From Paenibacillus xylanexedens (GTDB taxonomy: Bacteria; Bacillota; Bacilli; Paenibacillales; Paenibacillaceae): DNA of 64,000 nucleotides. Shown piece after piece: positions 37,345 to 49,257 of this stretch. Position numbers and translations under genes: made by a program. The first letter of the stretch is position 1, and every line of letters begins with the position of its first letter. The notes under the pieces were generated by a model. The model did not search any database, had not been told where the DNA came from, and saw only the letters and a program-made list of their open reading frames with translations. The stretch is taken from positions 1,488,001 to 1,552,000 of the forward strand of contig NZ_VEBF01000002.1 of assembly GCF_007676705.1 (NCBI RefSeq), given 5' to 3'.

Positions 37345-38307
37345 ATGTCTAGACTGGATAACATGATGGCAATCCTATGGATGCTGAATTCAGGCAGAAA
37401 AATTACGGCAAAACAAATATCTGAAAAATTAGAAATGAACATACGAACAGTTTACCGTTATATTGATTCACTTTGTGCTAGTGGTGTACCGATTATATCC
37501 GACACGGGTCATCATGGAGGGTATACTCTGTTGAATCATTTTATTAAGAGTCCTCTTCTTTTTGATGTAGAGGAGAAAACAACATTACTTCATGCCGCTG
37601 TTTTCGCAAAAGAAGCTGGATATTTTTTAGGGGAGGCGTTAGATAGCGCAACTTCAAAGCTTATGATGCACTCAAATCAAGAACAGGAAAGCATGATTAA
37701 GCAACATTTCGAAGGGATTGAAGTCATAGGCCCCCTTGAAAAACCAACTATAGTGCCCATATTGAGAAAGTTGGAGCAAAGCGTGTTAAACAAATTGTCT
37801 GTAGAAGTGGATTACCACACAAGTCATGAAGAGCAACCCAAACGTAGAATTGTTGACCCCTACGGAATGATCTACTGGAATACTAATTGGTATGTTATAG
37901 CCTTTTGTCATTTGCGGAATGAAATTCGCAGTTTTAGGGTGGAGCGAATCATCCGTATTCACCAGACAGAAATAACGTTCAACCCTCCACTGCATTTTTC
38001 GGCAAGTGAATTTTTTACTCGTAACCTGCTTCCAGAAGCAGACAATTCGGAATCATTTATTTCTATGGTTCTGGCAGGTAAAACAAGTACGCTCGATAGC
38101 CTATGCCAGCATTGGTTTTTGGGAAATCATCTCCAAGAACGGACTTCTAAGGAAGCTATTTTTTTAATAGATCAAGAACATATGCATAAATACGTCCCAA
38201 GCTTGCTTTTGCCCTATGGCAGATCTGTTCAAGTCCTAGAACCCCTCAGTTTGAAGCACAAACTGGTTGAAGTTCTATACGACCTCATTGACTATTATCA
38301 AGTTTAA
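37345..38307 (+). CDS. WYL-domain HTH transcriptional regulator
   Basis: The frame opens at 37174, overlapping the divergent cyclase gene, but ATG 37345 follows GAGGTG and is the likely start (320 residues). The N-terminal HTH_11 (SRLDNMMAILWMLNSGRKIT, SEKLEMNIRTVYRYIDSL) is followed by a WYL domain (DPYGMIYWNTNWYVIAFCHL, then RSFRVERI) and the C-terminal WCX extension. WYL domains bind nucleotides or other small ligands. A strong terminator follows. Its target may be the divergent cyclase gene or the following PfpI gene. Confidence 0.9.
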   Translation: MSRLDNMMAILWMLNSGRKITAKQISEKLEMNIRTVYRYIDSLCASGVPIISDTGHHGGYTLLNHFIKSPLLFDVEEKTTLLHAAVFAKEAGYFLGEALDSATSKLMMHSNQEQESMIKQHFEGIEVIGPLEKPTIVPILRKLEQSVLNKLSVEVDYHTSHEEQPKRRIVDPYGMIYWNTNWYVIAFCHLRNEIRSFRVERIIRIHQTEITFNPPLHFSASEFFTRNLLPEADNSESFISMVLAGKTSTLDSLCQHWFLGNHLQERTSKEAIFLIDQEHMHKYVPSLLLPYGRSVQVLEPLSLKHKLVEVLYDLIDYYQV

Positions 38308-38344
38308 AACTTTACTGACCGTAGTTGTCAGTGAAGTTTTTTTA
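38307..38344 (+). terminator. Terminator of WYL regulator gene
   Basis: AAACTTTACTGAC/GTCAGTGAAGTTT, a 13-bp stem with one G-T pair, followed by TTTTTAT. Confidence 0.88.
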
Positions 38345-38391
38345 TAATACGAGAGTAATCCATTCAATCATGAATAACAGAAGGAGAGTGT

Positions 38392-39030
38392 ATGATGCAA
38401 ACGAAGAACGTATATCTATATGTATTCGATACGATGGCAGACTGGGAGGTAGGATATCTAACTGCTGAACTGAACTCAGGAAGATATTTCAGGAGAGAGA
38501 TCGAGCCTTTACAGGTCGTAACGGTAGGCGTAGATAAACATCCGGTAACTACCATGGGAGGATTGAACATCCTTCCTCATATTTCTATTGATGAGTGTGA
38601 ATTGAACAGTAATGCTGTCATCATTCTTCCAGGAGGAAACACCTGGATGGACACCATCCATGAACCTCTATTGAAAAAAGTTTCTGCATCTATAGAAAAA
38701 GGAACTATTATTGCGGCGATTTGCGGTGCAACAATTGGACTTGCAAAAATAGGGATGCTGGATTCCAGACAGCATACAAGCAATGATTTAGAATATCTGA
38801 AGATGATATGCCCAGATTATACTGGAGAAAAATATTATGTACCGGAGCCTGCAGTAACCGACGGAAATGTAGTTACTGCATCAGGAATAGCTCCGTTAGA
38901 ATTTGCGATGCACGTGTTGAAGTTGTTGGATGTCTTTGCACCAGAAACCTTACAGGCCTGGTTCAATCTGTATCGGACTCATGAGTCAAAATACTTCTAC
39001 GAGTTAATGAACTCTATTCAACCCGAATAA
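38392..39030 (+). CDS. DJ-1/PfpI-family protein (type 1 glutamine-amidotransferase-like)
   Basis: 212 residues from ATG 38392 (AAGGAGAG). Single DJ-1/PfpI domain: the N-terminal strand NVYLYVFDTMADWEVGYLTA carries the Glu that partners the nucleophile, and AICGATIGLAKIGML forms the nucleophile elbow with Cys near residue 110. A YoaZ-like stress protein or deglycase role is typical; no His of a full protease triad is evident. The last 17 bases overlap, tail to tail, with the convergent oxidoreductase gene. Confidence 0.88.
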   Translation: MMQTKNVYLYVFDTMADWEVGYLTAELNSGRYFRREIEPLQVVTVGVDKHPVTTMGGLNILPHISIDECELNSNAVIILPGGNTWMDTIHEPLLKKVSASIEKGTIIAAICGATIGLAKIGMLDSRQHTSNDLEYLKMICPDYTGEKYYVPEPAVTDGNVVTASGIAPLEFAMHVLKLLDVFAPETLQAWFNLYRTHESKYFYELMNSIQPE

Positions 39031-39940
39031 CCAGTTTGCCACGGGCATGATGGGTTTCACTTTTCTCGTGTGCTTCACGCACTCCCTGTTCACTTAGCGG
39101 ATATATTCCATCAATAACCGATTTGAGCTTGCCTTCCGCGGCCAGTTCAGCCAATTGATCCAGTTGATCCCCTTTGGGCTCCATCATGAATACGTTGGCC
39201 GTTACTCCGGCCTCCTTGGCAAGCTTCTCATCCGGTTGCTCCACCAGGGATACCAGATGGCCACCAGACTTCAATACCTTGAAGCTGTCGCGCTGAATAT
39301 CCCCGCCCATCGTGTCCAGTACAACATCATAACCGGAGAGAATCTCCGAGAAATCTTCTTTTTTATAATTGATAAAATGATCCACCCCCAAAGAGCGAAG
39401 CAATGCTTCGTTGGATTCACTCGCTGTGGAAGCCACTTCAGCGCCGAGGGACTTGGCAATCTGAATCGCATATGTTCCCACACCACCGGCACCCGCATGA
39501 ATGAGTACCTTCTGCCCTTTGGCTAATCGTCCATGAACTACAAGCGCTTGCCAGGCTGTCATCGCAGCCAGGGGAATAGCCGCTGCTTCCTCGAAGCTCA
39601 GGTTCTCCGGTATACGTGCAATAATGTCCCCATCGACAGCAACATATTCAGCATAGGTTCCGAATTGGCGCGGGCGTGCAAATACCCGATCTCCTTCTCT
39701 GAATCGCGTAACATTCGAGCCTGCTTCAGTTACAGTACCAGCCACATCACCGCCCAGAATCAAAGGAAAGTTCTCTGCCGCCTCTTTCATATGTCCTTGT
39801 CTGATTTTGAAGTCCACCGGATTCACCGACGTGGCATGCGTTCGGATTAGCACCTGATTCACTCCACATGCTGGCTTGGCTACTTCCTTTTCCTTCAATT
39901 GTTCCGCTCCACCAAATTTCTCAATCACAATTGCTTTCAT
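39014..39940 (-). CDS. NADP-dependent quinone-oxidoreductase-like protein (zinc-free MDR family)
   Basis: 308 residues from ATG 39940; a GTG seven codons upstream is less likely. The N-terminal GroES-like domain (MKAIVIEKFGGAEQLKEKEV, TSVNPVDFKIRQG, VAGTVTEAGSNVTRFREGDR) is followed by a Rossmann fold with HAGAGGVGTYAIQIAKSLGA. No Cys/His zinc ligands are seen, as in the QOR branch of medium-chain dehydrogenases. It likely reduces quinones or enones with NADPH. It is convergent and overlapping with the PfpI gene. Confidence 0.92.
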   Translation of the reverse strand: MKAIVIEKFGGAEQLKEKEVAKPACGVNQVLIRTHATSVNPVDFKIRQGHMKEAAENFPLILGGDVAGTVTEAGSNVTRFREGDRVFARPRQFGTYAEYVAVDGDIIARIPENLSFEEAAAIPLAAMTAWQALVVHGRLAKGQKVLIHAGAGGVGTYAIQIAKSLGAEVASTASESNEALLRSLGVDHFINYKKEDFSEILSGYDVVLDTMGGDIQRDSFKVLKSGGHLVSLVEQPDEKLAKEAGVTANVFMMEPKGDQLDQLAELAAEGKLKSVIDGIYPLSEQGVREAHEKSETHHARGKLVIRVE

Positions 39941-40035
39941 TAGAGATCCCAGCCTTTCCACTAAATTATCGTTATGCTCTCCTCTATCATTACCCTTTCC
40001 CGGAGGACACTTGACCTATTCATTCAACAAAACCG

Positions 40036-40044
40036 TGCTATAAT
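40036..40044 (+). promoter_or_regulatory. Extended -10 promoter of PhzF gene
   Basis: TGCTATAAT gives a perfect -10 with TG extension, about 50 bp upstream of the start codon. A TTGACC lies too far upstream to be the -35. Confidence 0.5.
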
Positions 40045-40094
40045 GTCGATTATGTTAAACCTTAACCCAATAACCGAACAAGCGAGGTAACGAT

Positions 40095-40973
40095 ATGGAA
40101 GTTGAAGTCAGTACATTACATGCATTTTCGGACAAGGCTCTAGGCGGAAACCCCGCAGGGGTTGTATTACAAGCAGCACATTTGTCTGAATTCCAGATGC
40201 AAGAGGTTGCCAGACAAGTCGGTTTTTCAGAGACAGCGTTTGTAATGTCGTCCGATCAAGCTGACTTTAAAGTGCGTTACTTCACCCCAAGTGATGAAGT
40301 CGATCTATGTGGACATGCCACGATTGCTTTATTTTATCTAATGAAGACACAGCACATCATTGAGGTTGGTACATATACACTGGAGACACTGGCCGGAATT
40401 CTTGAGGTCGTTATCGAGGTAAATGGTGAAGTCTATCTGTCACAGACATTACCGAAGTTCGGGGAGATCGTGGACCGGCAGCAGATTGCCGATTCGTTGC
40501 GCATTCCTTTGCATGATATACACGCTGAATTGCCTGTACAGATCGTCTCTACCGGGCTACATGATATCTTGATAGCCGTTAAAGATATTGATGTGCTGAC
40601 CACAATTGATCCTGACTTCCAGCGTATCACTGAAATATGTAAAGCACATCATGCCATAGGTTATCACGTGTTCACACTCGCATCCGATGCAGAGGACGTT
40701 CTGGCAGAATGTCGAAATTTCGCTCCACTTTACGATATTGACGAAGAGAGCGCAACGGGTACATCTAATGGCGCACTGCTCTGTTATTTGTATCAATACA
40801 ACCAGCTCACAGATCCTCATCATCACACGTACACGATCAGACAAGGGTATACCATGAACCGTCCCTCCGAGATCCGAGCCCGATTAACTCTGGGCAGCTC
40901 CAATGAAATCACACAGATTCAGGTTGGCGGTAGCGCAGTTCATATCGAAAATATTCAAATACACCTCCCTTAG
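40095..40973 (+). CDS. PhzF-family isomerase/epimerase-like protein
   Basis: 292 residues. Two-domain PhzF fold: VSTLHAFSDKALGGNPAGVV, VGFSETAFVMSSDQADFKVR (catalytic-type Glu in SETAF) and VDLCGHATIALFYLM, the classical GHAT motif, with a second pseudo-repeat carrying EESATGTSNGAL. Family members isomerise small metabolites; only a few (phenazine PhzF) have known substrates. The gene is monocistronic, and its stop codon lies inside the loop of its own terminator. Confidence 0.9.
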   Translation: MEVEVSTLHAFSDKALGGNPAGVVLQAAHLSEFQMQEVARQVGFSETAFVMSSDQADFKVRYFTPSDEVDLCGHATIALFYLMKTQHIIEVGTYTLETLAGILEVVIEVNGEVYLSQTLPKFGEIVDRQQIADSLRIPLHDIHAELPVQIVSTGLHDILIAVKDIDVLTTIDPDFQRITEICKAHHAIGYHVFTLASDAEDVLAECRNFAPLYDIDEESATGTSNGALLCYLYQYNQLTDPHHHTYTIRQGYTMNRPSEIRARLTLGSSNEITQIQVGGSAVHIENIQIHLP

Positions 40974-40987
40974 TGGGAGGTGTTTTA
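40961..40987 (+). terminator. Terminator overlapping the end of the PhzF gene
   Basis: ACACCTCCC-TTAGT-GGGAGGTGT followed by TTTACG. The TAG stop is in the loop, so the last codons form the 5' arm. Confidence 0.75.
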
Positions 40988-41042
40988 CGTACTTAGGATA
41001 TAAAAACCATCTTATGCGAAACAGTGTAGTTGCCTTTGATTA

Positions 41043-41990
41043 TCATTGAATCTGTTGCAAAAATCGTAGCACTGCCGCCTCCAATTGCTTCAGCCCTGGC
41101 TGCTCTATCGGGAAATGGCCTGCACCCTCCAAAATGATGCATTCCTTATCTACCACCAGTCGATCAAAAAAAGATTGGCTGAACCTGATCGGTGTCATGG
41201 GGTCCAATTCAGGATGAACCAATAAGACTGGACACTGGCTGAATTGTTCCGGGTTTACCTCCGGCTCCTTATTAAGGAATGTTCTTAATAGTTCCAACGG
41301 AATACGTGTGGCTGCCGCTTGTGGATCGTTCATAATGAGCCGAGTTAAGTCCCGGTTATTGGTAATCAGTTGCATCCGGGATACCTGCTTGACCGAAAGC
41401 CGCATATGATCCAGCAGACTCGGGAACAGATCCATCATGCGTTTTCCCACCCGGCTCACCAGACGATTGGGGGCAAGCTGATCACGCATATCGGGGTTAC
41501 TCGTGTCTACAAATGTAGTTGCGATCAGACCCTTAACATGCTCACTGCGGGCGCTGGTATGATAGGCAAGCATGCCTCCAATACTGCTTCCCAATACAAC
41601 GATCGGCTTGCCGTCTTTCATATTTTCCCGTTCGATAAGTGAAACAAGCAGATCAATCCATAGTTCATAGTTGATCCGTGTGCCAGACAGCGCATAACTT
41701 AGCCCATATGGGGGAAGATCTGGCGATACCACCTCGTATCCATGTCGCTGCAACATTCGGGCATAAGGAGCGAGCAACCTGCCATTGCCTCCCGCACCAT
41801 GAATAAACAAAATTTTGATTGAAGATTGAGGCGCGGGTAATCGATCGATATGAAGATGAACGCCATTCGATACCCACCATTCTTCTTCAGGAGCTGTATC
41901 ATCGTCCAGCCTCACTTCTTCCGGGAAGTAGTTCTGATACTGTTTCCAATAGGGATGTGTTGTCTGATAGGAAGGCAAACTTTTCTTCAT
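41043..41990 (-). CDS. Alpha/beta hydrolase
   Basis: 315 residues from ATG 41990 (GAGGAG ten bases upstream; ATG 41999 is too close to it). Alpha/beta hydrolase fold: oxyanion region LFIHGAGGNGRLL, nucleophile elbow VLGSSIGGMLA with Ser near residue 135, acid Asp in VHPELDPMTP and His in GAGHFPIEQP. No signal peptide. Probably an esterase or lipase-like enzyme of unknown substrate. Confidence 0.87.
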   Translation of the reverse strand: MKKSLPSYQTTHPYWKQYQNYFPEEVRLDDDTAPEEEWWVSNGVHLHIDRLPAPQSSIKILFIHGAGGNGRLLAPYARMLQRHGYEVVSPDLPPYGLSYALSGTRINYELWIDLLVSLIERENMKDGKPIVVLGSSIGGMLAYHTSARSEHVKGLIATTFVDTSNPDMRDQLAPNRLVSRVGKRMMDLFPSLLDHMRLSVKQVSRMQLITNNRDLTRLIMNDPQAAATRIPLELLRTFLNKEPEVNPEQFSQCPVLLVHPELDPMTPIRFSQSFFDRLVVDKECIILEGAGHFPIEQPGLKQLEAAVLRFLQQIQ

Positions 41991-42020
41991 GCAGTACATT
42001 CTCCTCTTTTCCTATACCAA

Positions 42021-42046
42021 AAAAAGCCGTACCGTGTACGACTTTT
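42021..42046 (-). terminator. Terminator of expansin gene
   Basis: On the minus strand AAAAGTCGTAC-ACG-GTACGGCTTTTTTT. The hairpin follows the expansin stop by about 50 bases. Confidence 0.8.
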
Positions 42047-42098
42047 CGTTAAAAACGTCTATGACCATACTTCTTTTTATAACAACTTCATAATTCTG

Positions 42099-42815
42099 TC
42101 AATCCGGAAACTGTACATTGCCCGGTACGATATATGCCCCGCCTGACCCATCATTAGGGAGAGCTGGAATCGTATCATTCAATACCTGACCGCGAATATC
42201 GGTAATGCGAACGTTCAGTTTTTCTTTGCCCAATCCGGTTCCGAGGAAATGATTATAATCTTGTTTTTCGAGATTGAGCCACGTGCCATCCTTTTGTTTC
42301 ACTTCGAACTTCAGCACCGGATACTTATGGTTGCGAACCTGAATGGCTGCCCACCACTGACTGCTGCCTTCCTTGATCCGATAGGAGACATTGCCTTGTA
42401 TTGGTGCTTTGACCACTTTCCAGCTGATATTGATTTTGCCTGCCTTCGGGTCACCGATCAGGTTAAAGGCATTCGGTGAAAGATCCAGTGCCCCACTAGC
42501 ACCCTCTGGATACAGATCTGTTACATAGACCGTTGTTTTGCCCTTAGGTCCCTGTACTTCGAGATAGGCTCCCGCCAAGGCTGCTTTAACCCCGTTATAA
42601 TTGAGCTGGAACGGATTGAGTGCAGTAATCTTCATGTCTGCCGGGATGGGATCAAGCAACACCGCACCTCCCGAGTAACCTGAACCTGTATACGTCGCAT
42701 ACCCCTGATATGTATCGTTCCATGCAGCTGATGCAGGCAGAGCAAATAATACGAGACTGAGCAACATCCCTGTACCTGCCCATTTTAACCGTTGAAATCT
42801 ACTTTTCTTATTCAT
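42099..42815 (-). CDS. Bacterial expansin (EXLX1/YoaJ type)
   Basis: 238 residues with a signal peptide (about 1-30, cleavage near PASAAW). Domain D1 is a double-psi beta barrel opening YQGYATYTGSGYSGGAVLLD, with the essential Asp in YVTDLYPEG. Domain D2 is a CBM63-like cellulose-binding Ig fold with surface aromatics (SSQWWAAIQVRNHKYPVLKF). The length and the two domains match B. subtilis EXLX1. It loosens plant cell walls without hydrolysis and supports root colonisation. It is monocistronic, with GGAGG before ATG 42815. Confidence 0.93.
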   Translation of the reverse strand: MNKKSRFQRLKWAGTGMLLSLVLFALPASAAWNDTYQGYATYTGSGYSGGAVLLDPIPADMKITALNPFQLNYNGVKAALAGAYLEVQGPKGKTTVYVTDLYPEGASGALDLSPNAFNLIGDPKAGKINISWKVVKAPIQGNVSYRIKEGSSQWWAAIQVRNHKYPVLKFEVKQKDGTWLNLEKQDYNHFLGTGLGKEKLNVRITDIRGQVLNDTIPALPNDGSGGAYIVPGNVQFPD

Positions 42816-43044
42816 GAACTATTCCTCCTCGGACGTTCTCATATAAATGGTAGTTCAACTACTAGATTCAAATATAACATTATTTTACATAATAACTGTT
42901 TATTTTCAACCCATCTCTACCAAATCACATCCAAAGTCCTGACTTCGGACTCGAACATTCATGACCACGCACAAGATATGGATACATACCATAATTTGGT
43001 GGAATACATACAATAACAAGGCGGTATTGGATCGGTACCAATAA

Positions 43045-43098
43045 TAAAAAACGCCACACCCTGGAGTGATTTCTCTCTCCAAATGGTGTGACGCTTAT
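43045..43098 (-). terminator. Terminator of the antiporter operon
   Basis: GCGTCACACC and GGGTGTGGCG arms around a long loop with GGAGAGAGAA, followed by TTTTTTATT on the minus strand. Confidence 0.8.
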
Positions 43099-43150
43099 TA
43101 AACACTACAGTCAGAATTCCCAGTCTGTCCCGAGTCAGCCAGCGTTCGGC

Positions 43151-44356
43151 TCAGCCCGTTTCCCTTCGTTTCATCCGCTTCCTTAGACGCTCATATTGTG
43201 CATAGATCCGCGGAGATTCTTTGGTCAGAATAGGCCCCAGCACAGCCAAGATTAACACATATAATACGGCAAACGATTGGATGGAGGCCATCAGTCCCCC
43301 TGCCTTGCCGATGTTAGCCATAATAATAGAGAATTCGCCCCGGGATACCAGGGTAAAACCTACATTCAGTGAAGCCTTTGGGCTCATTCCAGCCAACCTG
43401 CCAGCAATCATACCTGCACCATAGTTACTGGCAATCGTCAGAATCACTGCAATAATCGTCATGCCGACAGCTCCGCCGAGTGACGACGGCTCAATGGTCA
43501 GTCCAAAGCTAAAGAAGAATATAGCACCAAAAAAGTCTTTGAAAGGCATGATCTGATGCTCAATTCGGCTGACATGCCTTGATTCACCGAGCACAAGCCC
43601 CATCATTAGGGCTCCGATTGCTTCCGCTACATGAAGTGTCTCCGAGAAGCCCGCTACCAGGAAGAGCAATGTCATGACAGTTAACAGAAATAGCTCTGAC
43701 GACTTGATGTTCAGTGCCTTATCAATATATTTGATGCTTTTCCTGCCGATAATCAGGAACAGCACAATGAACAGCAGAGCAGACAGCGATACCAGTAGGA
43801 CGCTTAAGAATGAAGTTGCCCCGCTAAGCACAAGTCCAGTCAGGATGGAGATATGAATCGCGATGAACAAGTCATCAAACATGATCATACCCATAATAAT
43901 TTCTGTCTCCGGGTTCGCCGTGCGCTTCAGGTCAACGAGCACTTTAGCGACGATTGCTGTAGAAGAACTGGTCATGATCCCGCAGACAACGAGTGTCTCC
44001 TGAAGTGGCAGATTCATGAACCAGCCCAGTAACAGACCAGAGACAAAATTTAGGCCTACATAGAACATGCCCCCGGTCAGAATGGCTTTACCAGACTTCA
44101 GTAACCGGGAGACCGAGAACTCCAGACCCAAGTAAAATAGCAAAAACAAAATGCCAAGCCTGCCCATAAATTCAATAAAGGTCGAACTTTCGATAAAACG
44201 TAAATCCACAATACCGATCTGTGGTGCATGTGGTCCTACAGCCATACCAATCAGGATATAGAAAGGAATGACCGAAAAACGTAATCGTGAAGATATCAGC
44301 CCCGTAAGTGTAATCAGCGCAACGGCAATTCCCACTTCGAATATGAGCATATCCAT
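43151..44356 (-). CDS. khtU: Cation:proton antiporter, CPA2 family (KhtU-like)
   Basis: 401 residues with about 12 transmembrane helices of the KefB/KhtU type. Signature regions: YLGLEFSVSRLLKSGKAILT, GIMTSSSTAIVAKVLVDL (TM5), IIMGMIMFDDLFIAI (the Asp-Asp ion site in TM6) and LVSRGEFSIIMANIG. The length is near that of B. subtilis KhtU. It exports K+ (or another monovalent cation) in exchange for H+. It is the third gene of an operon whose second gene encodes the regulatory KhtT-like subunit, three bases upstream. The symbol is by analogy. Confidence 0.88.
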   Translation of the reverse strand: MDMLIFEVGIAVALITLTGLISSRLRFSVIPFYILIGMAVGPHAPQIGIVDLRFIESSTFIEFMGRLGILFLLFYLGLEFSVSRLLKSGKAILTGGMFYVGLNFVSGLLLGWFMNLPLQETLVVCGIMTSSSTAIVAKVLVDLKRTANPETEIIMGMIMFDDLFIAIHISILTGLVLSGATSFLSVLLVSLSALLFIVLFLIIGRKSIKYIDKALNIKSSELFLLTVMTLLFLVAGFSETLHVAEAIGALMMGLVLGESRHVSRIEHQIMPFKDFFGAIFFFSFGLTIEPSSLGGAVGMTIIAVILTIASNYGAGMIAGRLAGMSPKASLNVGFTLVSRGEFSIIMANIGKAGGLMASIQSFAVLYVLILAVLGPILTKESPRIYAQYERLRKRMKRRETG

Positions 44357-44359
44357 AGG

Positions 44360-44866
44360 CTAAGTCCGTCCATCAGTTAACAATTGTTTGAGCTGTTTGA
44401 TCTGATCCCGTTCACCTGCGACCACGATTGTAGCTCCAGCTGTAAAAACATAGTCTGGACCTGGATTGAATTGCTTCTCCTTGTCCTTGGTCACAACAGC
44501 CAAAATAACGGCACCTGTTGCCTGCCGGATATCCATTTCACCAATGGTCATACCTACGCTTGCCGCGTGAGGTTCAATTCGAAGCCATTCGATTAACAGC
44601 CCTTCGAGCATGACTTCGCGCTCATTCTGGAACTTCGGTTTATAGGTCATGCCACCGACAATAGCGGCTACTGCCCGCGCTTCATCATCGTCCAGGGTAA
44701 CCAGAGATACCATATCCCCGAGCTCTTCAGGCGTATCCCCTGATTCCATGTGAAACAGGTCGCGTCGCTCGTCGTTATGAATTACAATGACCAGATGCTC
44801 GCCACTACGGGTATGCAGCCAGTATTTACGTCCAATTCCCGGTAAATCGGTCTCCTTAAAGTGCAT
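44360..44866 (-). CDS. khtT: TrkA-C domain regulatory subunit of the antiporter (KhtT-like)
   Basis: 168 residues from ATG 44866, eight bases after GGGGGG; an upstream GTG at 44875 is possible. The N-terminal part MHFKETDLPGIGRKYWLHTR is characteristic of KhtT/YhaT. The C-terminal RCK_C domain (about 85-168: EWLRIEPHAASVGMTIGEMD, GAVILAVVTKDKEKQFNPGP, VVAGERDQIKQLKQLL) binds a ligand; in B. subtilis KhtT senses c-di-AMP and pH. It overlaps the upstream gene by 11 bp and is followed by the antiporter gene. Confidence 0.88.
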   Translation of the reverse strand: MHFKETDLPGIGRKYWLHTRSGEHLVIVIHNDERRDLFHMESGDTPEELGDMVSLVTLDDDEARAVAAIVGGMTYKPKFQNEREVMLEGLLIEWLRIEPHAASVGMTIGEMDIRQATGAVILAVVTKDKEKQFNPGPDYVFTAGATIVVAGERDQIKQLKQLLTDGRT

Positions 44867-45329
44867 GATCTGCACCCCCCAGAGTCAATTCGTTCATAGC
44901 TTCGCTCTGCAGCTCAATTCCCGTGATGCGTATCCGCATGGAGCCTGATGGCGTCTGAACGGAACGCACTTCCCCTTTACTGCCTAGCAACAATTGACTT
45001 CCTACTGGGGAGAGAAAGGAAATACGCCCCTTATCAGGATCCGTATCATCTGGCATAACAATCACGAATGAATCCGATGTGTGAAAATCGATGTATTCAA
45101 ATTCTATGAGACTACCAATCAGTACAACCGAGTCCAGATCTTCATCCGGGCCTAGGAGCAATTTCTCCACATACTGCGTATATGCCAACAGCTGTTTTTC
45201 TAACTGTATTCGCTGCGGATCGCGCACGTCAAAATAAGCGTCGAGAAATGTCCTTTTCTCTTCACCCAATGTAAATAGCTGGCTTACCAGCTTCTCTCTG
45301 CAATTTTGGCGGGAAGTCCTATGGTTCAT
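44856..45329 (-). CDS. GreA/GreB C-terminal-domain protein heading the antiporter operon
   Basis: 157 residues from ATG 45329 (GGGGGTG nine bases upstream; an alternative GTG lies four codons before). The C-terminal half has the GreA-C/FKBP-like pattern RISFLSPVGSQLLLGSKGEV followed by VQTPSGSMRIRITGIELQSE. The N-terminal part is helical but lacks the acidic coiled-coil tip DE motif of true transcript-cleavage factors, so it resembles Rnk-type orphan domains. It overlaps khtT. In B. subtilis the first gene of this operon (khtS) encodes a different small protein of unclear role. Function here unknown. Confidence 0.75.
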   Translation of the reverse strand: MNHRTSRQNCREKLVSQLFTLGEEKRTFLDAYFDVRDPQRIQLEKQLLAYTQYVEKLLLGPDEDLDSVVLIGSLIEFEYIDFHTSDSFVIVMPDDTDPDKGRISFLSPVGSQLLLGSKGEVRSVQTPSGSMRIRITGIELQSEAMNELTLGGADHAL

Positions 45330-45393
45330 AATAAATTTCACCCCCTATACAAGCCTTGTTCTCCACGTTGATTCGCATGTTTCTATTGATCAT
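45319..45393 (-). CDS. Possible 24-codon leader ORF translationally coupled to the antiporter operon
   Basis: ATG 45393 is preceded by AAGGAGG at eight bases, a far better ribosome site than that of the next gene. The product begins MINRNMRINVENKACIGGEI and ends YYEP. Its stop codon lies 11 bp inside the GreA-like gene, so the ribosome would terminate next to that gene's start. It may be a leader peptide, a coupling device or a tiny protein. Confidence 0.42.
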   Translation of the reverse strand: MINRNMRINVENKACIGGEIYYEP

Positions 45394-47104
<1,711 letters not shown>

Positions 47105-47132
47105 TTCATCTCTCATTAATCTATACGGAATG

Positions 47133-47176
47133 AATAAGGGCAGTTCCCCGTTAATTCGGAGAACTGCTCTTATTGG
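47133..47176. terminator. Bidirectional terminator between gdhA and second PTS gene
   Basis: AATAAG-GGCAGTTC and GAACTGC-TCTTATT arms around CCCGTTAATTCGG. Confidence 0.78.
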
Positions 47177-47228
47177 TATTGTTACGTAGTTATATTGAAA
47201 TGCTATTGCTCTGACATATCATACGTTT

Positions 47229-49235
<2,007 letters not shown>

Positions 49236-49257
49236 TCAAATACCGTTGTTAAATGAT

